From JAFGNV01 sp964612485 (lineage in GTDB: Bacteria; Chloroflexota; Anaerolineae; 4572-78; J111): a stretch of 64,000 bases of DNA. The translations under genes and the position numbers were made by a program. The notes under the pieces were generated by a model that saw only the letters and a program-made list of their open reading frames with translations, made no database searches and was not told the origin of the DNA. The stretch covers positions 124,001 through 188,000 of the forward strand of contig CAZTFF010000001.1 of assembly GCA_964612485.1 (NCBI GenBank), given 5' to 3'. This document shows positions 8,548-17,170 of this stretch, in pieces (positions within the stretch are counted from its first letter, which is position 1; every line of letters begins with the position of its first letter).

Positions 8548-8665
8548 TCATTCTGAGCGAAGCGAAGAATCTCCAGTTTCTATGCTGTTGCAAGGCTCAC
8601 CGCCCGGAGATTCCTCGTTGCTGCAGCCGCTCTGCTTCCTGTGCTTCTTGGAATGAAATGGCTGC
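8548..8665. repeat. MITE-like inverted repeat, TCATTCTGAGCGAAG family
   Basis: The left end TCATTCTGAGCGAAGCGAAG and the right end (read in reverse, ATTTCATTCCAAGAAGC) form an imperfect inverted repeat around GGAGATTC sequences. A second degraded copy lies at 26927-27029. Such elements are scattered widely in many bacterial genomes. Confidence 0.55.
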
Positions 8666-8721
8666 ACAGCTTGTTAAATTCCCGTTCCTTAGAGATCGTT
8701 ACGGATTTGTATCTGTAGCGA

Positions 8722-10881
8722 TCAAGAGGAAATTTTGTTTTTGCCGCCGGGCGCAAGATGATGATCCAGTTCCTCCAGGGCGGCTTCGGCCTGGCTGACG
8801 GTTTGGGCATCGGGCGGTTGATTGCGATAGGCGGCCATTTCTGCGGCCTGGGTCAGACGGCTGAGGGCCGGGAGGTGGCGCACCTGCCGGGCGTATTCTG
8901 TCAGCGCCTCCCAGCGATGGCGCGGGCGAAAACGGGCTTGGCTGACCAAATTGGTTCCCTCGTTATAAAGCTGTAAAATGCGCGTTCGCCGGGGGTCGGG
9001 CGGCAGCGACGAATACATGGGTTGGTCTGCCGGCCTCTTTTTTGGCAGGTTCCTCAAAATATAGATCAAGCCCCAAATTACGCCGATCACAAACGTTAAT
9101 CCCACCAGCAGCGGCGCCAGCACATTCAACCTGAGCAGCGGGCTGTTGGCCAGTTGTTCCAGGGGTGCGGCAGGGAGCCGGAGATCCAGAAACCGGCCCT
9201 GGTTGGCAAATAGCCAGTTTTGCACGGGCGTGGGGTAAGGTTGGGGCGTCCAGCCGGGGGTGGGGTCAAACGGCACCCAGCCGTGGCCCGGAAAATAGAC
9301 CTCGGCCCAGGAGTGGGCATCGCTCAGCCGCACCTCATAATAGTTGGTGATGGGGTTGTACGTGCCCGCGCCGTAGCCGGTGGTCAGCCGGGCCGGAATG
9401 CCCAGCGCGCGAGCCATCACCACCAGGGCGGTCACGTATTGTTCGCACACGCCTTCCTGATCCTCGAACAAGAAGGTGTCTACCACCTCCGCGCCCGGCG
9501 GGAGGGGCGGCGGAAAGTAGTTGTAGGGGTATTCCGCGCGCAGGTGGTTGTTCAGGGCCATCACTTTATCGTAAGGGTTGTCGTACGGCGCGGTCAGCCG
9601 CCCGGCCAGGTTTTTGACCCGTTGGGAAATATCGGGCAGTTGCAAATAGCGGGCCGTAATTTGCGGTGGGTAGCGGGTCGAGGCCTGCCGCAGCCGCTCC
9701 GGGTCAAAATCGGGCCGCAGAGAAACCACGCTGTAGGTAAAGCCCGGTTTGAGTTCTTCGGGTAGGCGCAGGCCGTCGCCGCTATCAATTGATATTTTGC
9801 TGGCGGTGATATAAATTTCTTTGGGTCGGTAGGCAGCAAAGACCAGGTTGGGCTGGCGGCGAACAATGGTAAAACTTTGCACCACCCGCTGCTGTTGGCC
9901 GGTTGAACGACTGTAAATCGGCGCGCCCAGGGGGGTGTCCAACTCGTAATAAACGCCTACTTTCGGTTCCAGTTCGGTCAAGGTCTTATCGCTCTGGCTC
10001 CAGCTTACCCCGCTGTAGGTATCGAAGTTGTGGCTGCGCCAGTAGCTGCGGCTGGGGCTGCGCACGTACATTACAATCTCATCGCTGAGGCCGCCCCGAT
10101 AGCGCAGGTCCAAATTGGTGTCAAAGCCGTAAAAATAATCGCCGGTTTCGTTGCTCCAGCCGTTCACCTGTACCAGCGGCACGCCGGGGTTGATGATCTC
10201 TGATTGGATGCCGCCTTCCAGGGGTATGTTGATGGTAAACGGCGGCACTACCGGGTTATTGGCAAAGCGCGGCACAAACATGAACATCACAAAAATGGCC
10301 AGCAAAATGATGGCGCCAAAACTGAGGCCAAACAAAGTCATCGATTGTCGTTCGGTGGGGGCGGTGAGTCGAGTACGGCTGGTTTTTACGCCATCTTCTT
10401 TGGCCGCCACATAAAAAGCGACCAGTACCAGGGCGGTAAAAGCAGCCAGATAGATAAACAATTCGTAGGTACGGCTCAGGGTGGCGGCCACATACAGGTT
10501 GGCCAGGCTGTGGATGAGCGTATTGAACAGGCTCCGGCGATATTTCAGATCAAAACTGGTGATGGCCTGGGCAAAGATGGCAAATTGCGCTTGCGGAACC
10601 GTGGCCCCAATGGCCAGGCCCATCACCAGCCAGCACAGGGCCAGATGAATAAGCATGAACATAATGGCCCGTACGGCGGCCGTACTGCGATCTACAAAGC
10701 GGTAGCTGTACCAGTGCCCTAACCCAATGCCGCAGCCGGCCAGGATCACGTGCGGCCACAACCCGCTGTGAACCCGGGCCAGGGCCAGCAACGGCACCAG
10801 CATCGCCGCCAGCACCACCAGCCGGAGGGGCAGCGAGCGTTCCGGCTCTTTTTGTTTTGGTGTTTTATTCTTGCTGCTCAT
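8722..10881 (-). CDS. Transglutaminase-like membrane protein (TgpA/DUF3488-DUF4129 type)
   Basis: A 719-aa membrane protein. About six to seven helices occupy the first ~200 residues and are followed by an extracytoplasmic transglutaminase-core domain with the Cys-His-Asp triad: Cys near 477 (EGVCEQYVTALVVMARALG), His near 524 (SDAHSWAEVYFPGHG) and Asp near 537 (PFDPTPG). One more helix follows near residue 590, then a cytoplasmic DUF4129-like tail. Members act as peptidases or cross-linking enzymes at the cell surface. It is the last gene of a MoxR-DUF58-transglutaminase operon, an arrangement known across bacteria, and its start directly follows the DUF58 stop. Confidence 0.9.
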   Translation of the reverse strand: MSSKNKTPKQKEPERSLPLRLVVLAAMLVPLLALARVHSGLWPHVILAGCGIGLGHWYSYRFVDRSTAAVRAIMFMLIHLALCWLVMGLAIGATVPQAQFAIFAQAITSFDLKYRRSLFNTLIHSLANLYVAATLSRTYELFIYLAAFTALVLVAFYVAAKEDGVKTSRTRLTAPTERQSMTLFGLSFGAIILLAIFVMFMFVPRFANNPVVPPFTINIPLEGGIQSEIINPGVPLVQVNGWSNETGDYFYGFDTNLDLRYRGGLSDEIVMYVRSPSRSYWRSHNFDTYSGVSWSQSDKTLTELEPKVGVYYELDTPLGAPIYSRSTGQQQRVVQSFTIVRRQPNLVFAAYRPKEIYITASKISIDSGDGLRLPEELKPGFTYSVVSLRPDFDPERLRQASTRYPPQITARYLQLPDISQRVKNLAGRLTAPYDNPYDKVMALNNHLRAEYPYNYFPPPLPPGAEVVDTFLFEDQEGVCEQYVTALVVMARALGIPARLTTGYGAGTYNPITNYYEVRLSDAHSWAEVYFPGHGWVPFDPTPGWTPQPYPTPVQNWLFANQGRFLDLRLPAAPLEQLANSPLLRLNVLAPLLVGLTFVIGVIWGLIYILRNLPKKRPADQPMYSSLPPDPRRTRILQLYNEGTNLVSQARFRPRHRWEALTEYARQVRHLPALSRLTQAAEMAAYRNQPPDAQTVSQAEAALEELDHHLAPGGKNKISS

Positions 10882-12093
10882 TTATAATTTCTCTAACACT
10901 TCGACCCAGTTATACGGACTCATCCCGGCGATTTCCAGGCCGGCGGCTCCGGCAGGGGATATTTCCGGCGGGATGGCGCCGTCCGGCGTAATAAAGAGGG
11001 CCAGTACCCGCGAACCTTTTTGATGGGTCGTATGGATTGCTCTGATGATGTTGGGGGTGGGACGGCTAACCAGCACCACCAGAAAGGGCAGCGGCGGCAG
11101 GGTTTCCAGCACTCTGGCCAGCGATTCTTGCCCATCGTTTTGTACTTTGGCCAGGTAATTCAACACCGCCCACCAACTCAGCGGCGAGGCCGGCGCGCGC
11201 CATTTGGGGCTGGACCCTGCCAGCCGAAAGGGTACATCGTGCCGGGTAGCGTAATAACCCAGGCTGGCGGCCACGCGGATGGCGGTTTCAAAGGTGGAAT
11301 ATTTCTCCCGGCCTACGCCGGCGGTGGTTTCCAAATCGAGCATCACGGTCAGCGAGGGCTGGTCTTCTTCGGCAAATTCTTTGACCACCAGCCGGCCTAT
11401 CCGGGCCGTGCTGCGCCAGTGGATCTGGCGCAGGGAGTCGCCGGGGCGATACTCGCGAGTGCCGACTACTTCGGTGCCAAGGCCCACCCGCGCGGTTTGT
11501 CGTTCGGCCAGCTCGCGTGTTTCCAGCAGGTGCAGGCGTTGGAGACGGTGGTAGGCGGGATAGATCAAGATTTCGGCGGGCGCGGCCACAGTGTGGCGGG
11601 TTTGGAAAAAGTCAAACGGGCCTCTGGAGCGGAGCGGAAGCGGCCCGTAACGATGCAGCCCGCGCCGGTCGCACACCGTGGTGTAGACAGCCTGCACTGC
11701 CTGCTGTTTGAATAGATGGGGAATGAAGACCGGCTGTTTTTGTTCCTCAGGCGGGGCAAAAGGGCACACTTCATCACCGTGGATGAGGAAGGCGGGGCGC
11801 AGCCCGGTTTGTTGAACGTGCAAAGTGATTTCTATGGGATCATCTTCGTGAAACGAGTCTGGGGTGAGGTCTGATTTCCCGGCTACTGAGTTTTTCTCGT
11901 TATCCGACAGGTTTTTGAAGGTTCGCTGCACCTTGATGCCGGCCAGGAGCCGCCGGCTGTAGAAAAAATTGGCGGCCAGCAGCCCCAAAATGCCGGCGGT
12001 CATCACATAAACCCAGCCCACCTGCGTCTGGTTGGCCAGAAAATAGAGCAGCACGGCCAGGACCAAAAATGCCCAGGTGCGTTTGCTCGGCAT
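10882..12093 (-). CDS. DUF58 domain-containing protein
   Basis: A 403-aa protein with two N-terminal membrane helices (residues about 7-40) and the DUF58 core GTREYRPGDSLRQIHWRSTA near residue 217, followed by VKEFAEEDQPSLTVMLDLE. This family is built on a degraded von Willebrand A-like fold and nearly always lies next to a MoxR ATPase. The MoxR gene is 9 bp upstream and the transglutaminase is adjacent downstream. By family association, MoxR is thought to act as a chaperone on the DUF58 protein; the biological process is unresolved. Confidence 0.9.
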   Translation of the reverse strand: MPSKRTWAFLVLAVLLYFLANQTQVGWVYVMTAGILGLLAANFFYSRRLLAGIKVQRTFKNLSDNEKNSVAGKSDLTPDSFHEDDPIEITLHVQQTGLRPAFLIHGDEVCPFAPPEEQKQPVFIPHLFKQQAVQAVYTTVCDRRGLHRYGPLPLRSRGPFDFFQTRHTVAAPAEILIYPAYHRLQRLHLLETRELAERQTARVGLGTEVVGTREYRPGDSLRQIHWRSTARIGRLVVKEFAEEDQPSLTVMLDLETTAGVGREKYSTFETAIRVAASLGYYATRHDVPFRLAGSSPKWRAPASPLSWWAVLNYLAKVQNDGQESLARVLETLPPLPFLVVLVSRPTPNIIRAIHTTHQKGSRVLALFITPDGAIPPEISPAGAAGLEIAGMSPYNWVEVLEKL

Positions 12094-12102
12094 CGAGCTG
12101 AC

Positions 12103-13113
12103 CTACGCCACCGGCACCGGCACGGAACCAAGGATCGAGTCGACCAGGTGATGGTTGAGTTCCGCCGAGCGTTCGTGAGTGATCATCCGGTGGCTCAATA
12201 CGCCGCCGGCCACAGCCTTGATGTCGTCGGGCGTAACAAAATTGCGGTGGTTGAGCAGGGCCATCGCCTGGGCCGCGCGCTGCAAAGAAACGCCGCCGCG
12301 CGGGCTGACGCCCAGCAGCACATCGGGATGGTTGCGGGTAACGGTGAGCAGTTTGATCATATATTCTTTAAGGGGCCGCACCACGTCCACCTGCTTCACC
12401 AGCGCTTGCAGGGCCAGCACATGTTCCGGCGACAATACCGGCTTGATGCGGGTCAGCGGGTCTTCGTGTTCTTCCCGCTCCAGGATGGTTACTTCTTCCT
12501 CAAATTCCGGGTAGCCGAGGCTGAGCGAAATGAGAAAGCGGTCCAGTTGGGCTTCGGGTAGGGGGAAAGTACCGGCGGTTTCCACCGGATTTTGGGTGGC
12601 GATCAGAAAGAAGGGTTCTTCCAGGTTGTACTGCCGGCCATCCACCGTGACCTGCCTTTCGGCCATGCTTTCCAGCAAGCTCGACTGGGTGCGCGGCGTG
12701 GCCCGGTTGATCTCGTCTACCAGCACAAATTGGGCAAACAGCGGGCCGGGCGCAAACACAAACTCTTGCTCTTTTTGATTATAAATGGACGTGCCGGTGA
12801 TGTCGCTGGGCAGCAGGTCGGGCGTGCATTGGATGCGTTTGAAGCGGGCGCTGATGGAGCGGGCCAGCGCCTTGGCCACCAGCGTTTTGCCGATGCCGGG
12901 CACATCCTCCAGAAGCAAATGCCCTCGGCCCAAGATGGTGGTCAAAATAAGTTTGAGTTTTTCGGGATGAACCACCACAGCGCGGGTAACATTTTTTTGC
13001 AACCGGTCGATCAAAGTGGCCGCCTGTTCAACTGAGAGCATTCCCGGCGCGTTAGGTTCAGCCGGACCGGTTGCTGCGGTTTTTTTTATGGGACGAATGG
13101 TAGGTTTTTCCAT
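12103..13113 (-). CDS. MoxR family AAA+ ATPase
   Basis: A 336-aa AAA+ ATPase with Walker A (EDVPGIGKTLVAKAL, GIGKT at 73-77), Walker B (FVLVDEINRATPRTQ), sensor 1 (FLIATQNPVE) and sensor 2 with an Arg finger (SPRGGVSLQRAAQA). The C-terminal lid is complete. A Pro/Lys-rich stretch of ~25 residues precedes the domain. It is the first gene of the MoxR-DUF58-transglutaminase operon. MoxR proteins are chaperone-like and often help assemble or mature membrane-associated complexes. The Shine-Dalgarno sequence before the ATG is weak (GGA). No promoter was recognised with confidence. Confidence 0.93.
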   Translation of the reverse strand: MEKPTIRPIKKTAATGPAEPNAPGMLSVEQAATLIDRLQKNVTRAVVVHPEKLKLILTTILGRGHLLLEDVPGIGKTLVAKALARSISARFKRIQCTPDLLPSDITGTSIYNQKEQEFVFAPGPLFAQFVLVDEINRATPRTQSSLLESMAERQVTVDGRQYNLEEPFFLIATQNPVETAGTFPLPEAQLDRFLISLSLGYPEFEEEVTILEREEHEDPLTRIKPVLSPEHVLALQALVKQVDVVRPLKEYMIKLLTVTRNHPDVLLGVSPRGGVSLQRAAQAMALLNHRNFVTPDDIKAVAGGVLSHRMITHERSAELNHHLVDSILGSVPVPVA

Positions 13114-13215
13114 AGAATTTCCAGTGTTGTTGCGATGGGGAAATTATAGCACAAATTGCTGCTCTCTGCCCGCTTCAGACGTGACCAAAAATTGACCATT
13201 TTCGGACAAAATGAC

Positions 13216-13278
13216 AAAAAAACAGCGAGACAATCTTATAGAGACTATGGTTCCCGTTCTCTATTGTCTCGCTGTTTT
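13216..13278 (-). terminator. Rho-independent terminator of the deoxynucleoside kinase gene
   Basis: A perfect 16-bp stem (AAAACAGCGAGACAAT at 13219-13234 with its complement at 13263-13278) encloses a 28-base loop. On the minus strand it is followed by seven T's (13222-13216). It lies just downstream of the kinase stop and upstream of moxR, isolating the two units. Confidence 0.85.
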
Positions 13279-13297
13279 CGATAGGTCGAGTTGAGGC

Positions 13298-13939
13298 TTA
13301 CCGCACGTAGACTCTTTCCCTCAGCTCCAGCTTTTTTAGAACGTTTTCGATAATAAATTCAAAGTCGGCGTCGAAGCGCACAAAATCCAGCCGGTCGGAG
13401 TCAAGGGTCAGAACCGGGCAGAGGGTGAAATCTTCGATCCAGGCGTTGTATAACTCGTTAAGCTGCTGCAAATAGAGGGGGGAGACATCCTGCTCAAAAT
13501 CCCGGCCCCGGCGCAGAATGCGCTCGATCAGGGTGGGAACGCTGGCTTTGAGATAAATGATCAGATCGGGCGCGGGCAAAAATTGGGTAAATTCCTGGTA
13601 CAGGCTGCGATACACCGTAAAATCCCGGTCCGACATATTGCCGCGCTGGTGCAGATTGCGGGCAAAAATTTCCGCATCTTCATAAATACAGCGGTCTTGA
13701 ATGACGGTGGAAGGATGGTTCAGAATTTCCCGATGGCTGCGTAAACGGCTGGTTAGAAAAAATATCTGCGAATGAAAACTCCACTGGCGCATATCCTGGT
13801 AAAAATCGGTGAGGTAGGGGTTATCGTCTACGGCTTCATAAAAGGGCGTGCCATCCAGCGCCTTCACCAACAGATTGGTGAGGGTGCTTTTGCCAACACC
13901 CATATTGCCGGCGACGGCAATAAAAAATTTCCGGTCCAT
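13298..13939 (-). CDS. Deoxynucleoside kinase (dGK/dAK type)
   Basis: A 213-aa kinase that phosphorylates deoxynucleosides (typically dG, dA or dC) in the salvage route to dNTPs. The P-loop GNMGVGKST is at residues 11-19; Glu and Asp for the deoxyribose follow (FYEAVDDNPYL). The DR motif is in VIQDRCIYEDAEIFA, and the lid holds Arg residues in ERILRRGRDFE. Length fits the bacterial dGK/dAK subgroup. The strong Shine-Dalgarno GAGGAGG sits seven bases before the ATG. Its upstream region contains the DnaA-box cluster at 14061-14155, so its transcription may follow DnaA level or replication. Confidence 0.92.
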   Translation of the reverse strand: MDRKFFIAVAGNMGVGKSTLTNLLVKALDGTPFYEAVDDNPYLTDFYQDMRQWSFHSQIFFLTSRLRSHREILNHPSTVIQDRCIYEDAEIFARNLHQRGNMSDRDFTVYRSLYQEFTQFLPAPDLIIYLKASVPTLIERILRRGRDFEQDVSPLYLQQLNELYNAWIEDFTLCPVLTLDSDRLDFVRFDADFEFIIENVLKKLELRERVYVR

Positions 13940-14060
13940 TTTACAGCCTCCTCTGTTTACTGCACGCTTACCCTTTTTATACGACTCTACAGATTATGGC
14001 GATTTTGTCAAGGCGAGGCACTAGATATGGTAGGTCTTTAAGTTATTTAACACTATATGT

Positions 14061-14155
14061 TGTGGATAAGGTGTTTACAATTTAATTGCTGCTTGTGTAT
14101 AAACGGATAGAAACTGTGAATAACTTGTGGAGAAAATGGGGAAAATTGTGGACAG
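14061..14155 (-). promoter_or_regulatory. Cluster of five DnaA boxes (oriC-like or DnaA-regulated promoter)
   Basis: Read on the minus strand, the boxes are CTGTCCACA (14155-14147), TTCTCCACA (14134-14126), TTATTCACA (14123-14115), TTATACACA (14102-14094) and TTATCCACA (14069-14061, perfect consensus). All point the same way, with start-to-start steps of 21, 11, 21 and 33 bp, close to whole helical turns. An AT-rich stretch follows (about 14040-14060). It lies between a PHP gene and the deoxynucleoside kinase gene. Confidence 0.75.
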
Positions 14156-15049
14156 TTAACTTTTGGTTCTGAGGCGACGCCAGCCCGCTTTGAAGTGGGC
14201 AAATTGGGCCTCGGTCAGCCCCATATCGCCCAGATCGATGAGCTCGTGCGGGCGGCCATGGAAATCGGTGCCGCCGGTTTGCAGCAACTCCAACTCGCGG
14301 GCCAACGCCTCGGCGCGGGCAATCCAGCGGCTGCGCTCGCCGGAGGAGCGGTGGCCTTTTTCGTAGGGGTAAAATACTTCCACCCCCTCCACGCCTTCAG
14401 CAGCGGCGTTGCGCACCGCCAGCAGGGGATCAATATCGGAATCGTACCCGCCGGGATGGGCAAACACCGGCACGCCGCCGGCCTGTTTGATGAGGTCAAC
14501 GGCTTCGGCCAGCTTCAAGGCAAATTGACGCCCCACGTGCGCTTTGGCGTGAACGCCCAAATATTCGTTGAAAATTTGTTGGATGCTGTCAAACCGTCCC
14601 GGATTGCGCTCCAGCAGCACGGCGGCAATGTGCGGGCGGCCCGGCATCCCGCCGGCCCGGGCCAGAACCGCGTCAACCGGCACATCAAAGCCAAAGGATT
14701 GCAGCTTTTCGATTTGTTTGATTTTTTGCTCAACGCGCCCCTGCTGCACTTTTTGCATCATTTCCACCAGCAGCGGGGTTTGGGGATCGATAAAATAGCC
14801 CAGCAGGTGGAGGCCCACAAACTGTTTGTCCGGTTCGTGGCGCAGGCTGAATTCAACCGCCGGAACCACTTCCAGCCCCAGCCGCTCGCCGGCGGCCAGC
14901 GCTTCCGGGAGGCCGTCAATCGTATCGTGATCGGCAATGCCCACCACGCGCAGCCCCCGCCGGGCGGCTCGCTCAACCACCTGGGCGGGCGTTAACTTGC
15001 CGTCAGAAGCGGTGGTATGAGCGTGTAAATCAACGGGATAGTGGGCCAT
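14156..15049 (-). CDS. PHP domain phosphoesterase (YciV/RNase AM-like)
   Basis: A 297-aa PHP-superfamily metal-dependent phosphoesterase. Metal ligands are visible as DLHAHTTASDG (His9, His11), GIADHDTIDGL, the Glu in VVPAVEFSL, FAHPGGYDSD and, near the C-terminus, GGTDFHGRPHE. This arrangement matches YciV/TrpH-type proteins, which hydrolyse 3',5'-nucleotide bisphosphates and trim RNA 5' ends one nucleotide at a time. It begins 15 bases after plsY and is probably cotranscribed with it. The ribosome-binding site is weak. Exact substrate not proven. Confidence 0.87.
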   Translation of the reverse strand: MAHYPVDLHAHTTASDGKLTPAQVVERAARRGLRVVGIADHDTIDGLPEALAAGERLGLEVVPAVEFSLRHEPDKQFVGLHLLGYFIDPQTPLLVEMMQKVQQGRVEQKIKQIEKLQSFGFDVPVDAVLARAGGMPGRPHIAAVLLERNPGRFDSIQQIFNEYLGVHAKAHVGRQFALKLAEAVDLIKQAGGVPVFAHPGGYDSDIDPLLAVRNAAAEGVEGVEVFYPYEKGHRSSGERSRWIARAEALARELELLQTGGTDFHGRPHELIDLGDMGLTEAQFAHFKAGWRRLRTKS

Positions 15050-15064
15050 CAGACAGGGCGCGAT

Positions 15065-15712
15065 TCACGATGATTTTTTGTTGGGGTCGATTTTGGTGAC
15101 ATTATCGATTTTCTGGCCGATCTTGCGTTCGTTGCCGGCCCGGATGCGGGCAAAGTTGGGCCGCAGGGCGTAAAACATCACCAGCAGGGTGAGTACGCCA
15201 AATACAATGTATCCGTAGGGCGTATAGCCCAAAAAAGCGGAGATGATCAGAATAACCAGGGCAGAAGCCGCAATGGTGGCGGATAAAATCGAGGCGTAGC
15301 GGGTGATGATCAAGCCGATGATGCCGCACGCACCGGCCAGCAGCGCAATGGGGAACGAAAGCGCCGCCAGCGCGCCAATGGCTGTGCCCGCGCCTACGCC
15401 GCCTCGAAATCCCAAAAAAATGGAGTGATTATGCCCCACCACCGTGGCCGTGCCGGCCAGCGCGCAGATCACCGGGTGAAAGCCCGCGCTGACCAACAAA
15501 TAGACCGGTATCAAGCCTTTGAGCATATCGCCGGTCACGGTCAGCGCGGCGGCCAGCGGCCCTGCCGCCCGCAGCACATTGGTGCCGCCGGTGCGCCCGC
15601 TGCCGGAAGCGGTGACATCAATGCCGTATAATCGGGAAACCAGATAGCCAAAAGGAATGGAGCCAGAAATATAAGCCACCAGTATGAACACAATGGAAAG
15701 TATGATTAACAC
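15065..15712 (-). CDS. plsY: Glycerol-3-phosphate acyltransferase (acylphosphate-dependent)
   Basis: A 215-aa integral membrane enzyme that transfers the acyl group of acyl phosphate to glycerol 3-phosphate, the first committed step of phospholipid synthesis. Visible landmarks are the SGSIPFGYLVSRLYGIDV start, SGSGRTGGTNVLRAAG and VGHNHSIFLGFRGGVGAGTA. In the usual PlsY these read GSGNxGATNV and GFKGGKGVAT, so several positions differ from the textbook motif, though the spacing is kept. Translation starts at GTG (15712) with GAGG seven bases upstream. The Lys-rich tail is cytoplasmic. Confidence 0.88.
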   Translation of the reverse strand: MLIILSIVFILVAYISGSIPFGYLVSRLYGIDVTASGSGRTGGTNVLRAAGPLAAALTVTGDMLKGLIPVYLLVSAGFHPVICALAGTATVVGHNHSIFLGFRGGVGAGTAIGALAALSFPIALLAGACGIIGLIITRYASILSATIAASALVILIISAFLGYTPYGYIVFGVLTLLVMFYALRPNFARIRAGNERKIGQKIDNVTKIDPNKKSS

Positions 15713-15730
15713 GATACGCCTCGTTTATGT

Positions 15731-15798
15731 AATGAGTGAGAAGTGACGCGTGAAAAACATCTCGAATTTGATCTCACTCGTTACGCATCACTCGTCAG
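15731..15798. repeat. Inverted repeat of the GAGTGA family
   Basis: The left arm ATGAGTGAGAAGTGACGCGT and the right arm (reverse complement GACGAGTGATGCGTAACGAG) are built of iterated GAGTGA-like units around a ~25-base loop. A related element lies at 19217-19280. It separates plsY from the plus-strand zinc-ribbon gene. Confidence 0.6.
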
Positions 15799-15858
15799 AT
15801 TTGGAGTATAGGCCAAAAAAATGGATGCGGCAAAAAATGAGAGGTTTTTATCAGATTG

Positions 15859-15867
15859 TGTTACAAT
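15859..15867 (+). promoter_or_regulatory. Extended -10 element of the small zinc-ribbon gene
   Basis: TGTTACAAT (extended -10 with hexamer TACAAT at 15862-15867) lies only eight bases before the ATG at 15876, so the predicted transcript would begin almost at the start codon. No convincing -35 hexamer is visible. The same nonamer occurs before the gene at 23982. Confidence 0.5.
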
Positions 15868-15875
15868 AGGGCGCA

Positions 15876-16109
15876 ATGCTCACCATAAAATGCGTTGCTT
15901 GCAAACGAAAATTGTGGAAATATGATAAAATCGGCCACGGTCGGGTGTTGCGCTGTTACAAAGACAGGATCACGCGAATGGGTGCGATGCGCCTGTCCGG
16001 CGACAAAATTTGTTGTCAGTGTGGTAAATCGATTGGCATTGACAAGGGCGATCACATCAAAATGATTGATAAAGCCTTTGTTTATACCGGCACCAAACGG
16101 AACAGTTAG
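15876..16109 (+). CDS. Small zinc-ribbon-like protein
   Basis: A 77-aa protein with two CxxC pairs (Cys6-Cys9 and Cys46-Cys49, with an extra Cys47) and a Cys27 between them, suggesting one zinc site. It is basic overall. I do not recognise a named family. No Shine-Dalgarno sequence precedes the ATG, and the likely -10 box is only eight bases upstream, so it may be translated from a leaderless mRNA. It is a plus-strand gene inside a minus-strand block, and its stop overlaps the end of panE by 4 bp. Confidence 0.65.
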   Translation: MLTIKCVACKRKLWKYDKIGHGRVLRCYKDRITRMGAMRLSGDKICCQCGKSIGIDKGDHIKMIDKAFVYTGTKRNS

Positions 16110-17149
16110 TGGCCTGCTGCCCGCAGTAGTTTTTCCGGCTGTTGTTGGTAATCTTTCCAGGCCAGTTGGCCTGATACGATTCCTTTGAGGGTCTCTGTCA
16201 GTGCCCGGTTGGCGGGAGTATCGATCCCTAATTTTTGGCCTGCCGCTACAATCGCGCCGTTCAGATAATCCACTTCTGTGGTGGTGCGGCCCGCCGCCAG
16301 ATCGATGTGGAACGAGGGCATTTTGCTGCCGCGCCCGCTGCGCATAAAAGGGCGCAGAATGGCGCGGGTAGCCGCCATCGGCAGCCAGCGGGCCGACAGC
16401 AGCCGGGCCAGCCAATCGACCGGATAGCCCGGCAAATGAACCGGTTGCAGTCCCTGCGCTTTCATCACGGCCAACCCTTCGCGTAGCGAATTTATTTCCA
16501 GGTCAAACAGGGCCGGGTGGTCAATGATGTCCGCCGGATGCATATCCAGGATGGCGCTGGAGGCGTTGTTGATGATGTTGAGCAGCAGTTTGGACCATTT
16601 CATCGCGCGGTAATCGGCATAGGTGTTGGCGGGCAGGCCGCCCTGCTTGAGCGCATCGGCCAAAACATCCACCGGCTGGCCCTGAACCAGCGGCGCGACG
16701 CCCAGCCCGCCTTTGGCTTTACTCACGGCTATCACGCCCAATTCCGGCAGGCTGATGGGCAGGGTCAGCGTGCCGGCCAGAACCTGGTCCCGGCCAAACA
16801 GCTCAACCAGCGTTTCCTCGTTACCGATCCCATTTTGGAAGGAGATGAAATAGCTGCGGGCGTCCGGCGGCAGCGCGGTCAATAGGTTGGCCACGGTCAG
16901 CGTATCGGGGGCTTTGGGCGTGATCAGGATGAAATCGTAGGGATTTTCCGGGATCACGACTTCGGTGGCGGTGGCGGGAAAGACGGTTTTGTCCGGCTGG
17001 CCGGGCCAGCGCAGCACCAGCCCATCGGCGGCGATTTTGGGTATGAGGTCGGAGAGGCCGATCAAGGCCACTTTGTGGCCGGCGGCTGCCAGGTGGCCGC
17101 CGATAAAGCAGCCAATGGCGCCCGCGCCCATCACTAAAATATTTAACAC
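16106..17149 (-). CDS. panE: 2-dehydropantoate 2-reductase
   Basis: A 347-aa NADPH-dependent ketopantoate reductase of the PanE/ApbA family, for the pantothenate/CoA pathway. The Rossmann motif GAGAIG is at residues 8-13, TPKAPDT and FQNGIGNEE follow, and the catalytic Lys is in YRAMKWSKLLLNIINN (near 185). The C-terminal helical domain carries LDMHPAD and a substrate-binding Ser/Glu region (MPSFHIDLAAGRTTTEVDYLNG). The protein is about 40 residues longer than E. coli PanE, mostly before the C-terminal motif. Related dehydrogenases share this fold, so the substrate is likely but not certain. No pan gene is adjacent. Confidence 0.85.
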   Translation of the reverse strand: MLNILVMGAGAIGCFIGGHLAAAGHKVALIGLSDLIPKIAADGLVLRWPGQPDKTVFPATATEVVIPENPYDFILITPKAPDTLTVANLLTALPPDARSYFISFQNGIGNEETLVELFGRDQVLAGTLTLPISLPELGVIAVSKAKGGLGVAPLVQGQPVDVLADALKQGGLPANTYADYRAMKWSKLLLNIINNASSAILDMHPADIIDHPALFDLEINSLREGLAVMKAQGLQPVHLPGYPVDWLARLLSARWLPMAATRAILRPFMRSGRGSKMPSFHIDLAAGRTTTEVDYLNGAIVAAGQKLGIDTPANRALTETLKGIVSGQLAWKDYQQQPEKLLRAAGH

Positions 17150-17170
17150 GCGCGATTCCTTGTTGTCAGA

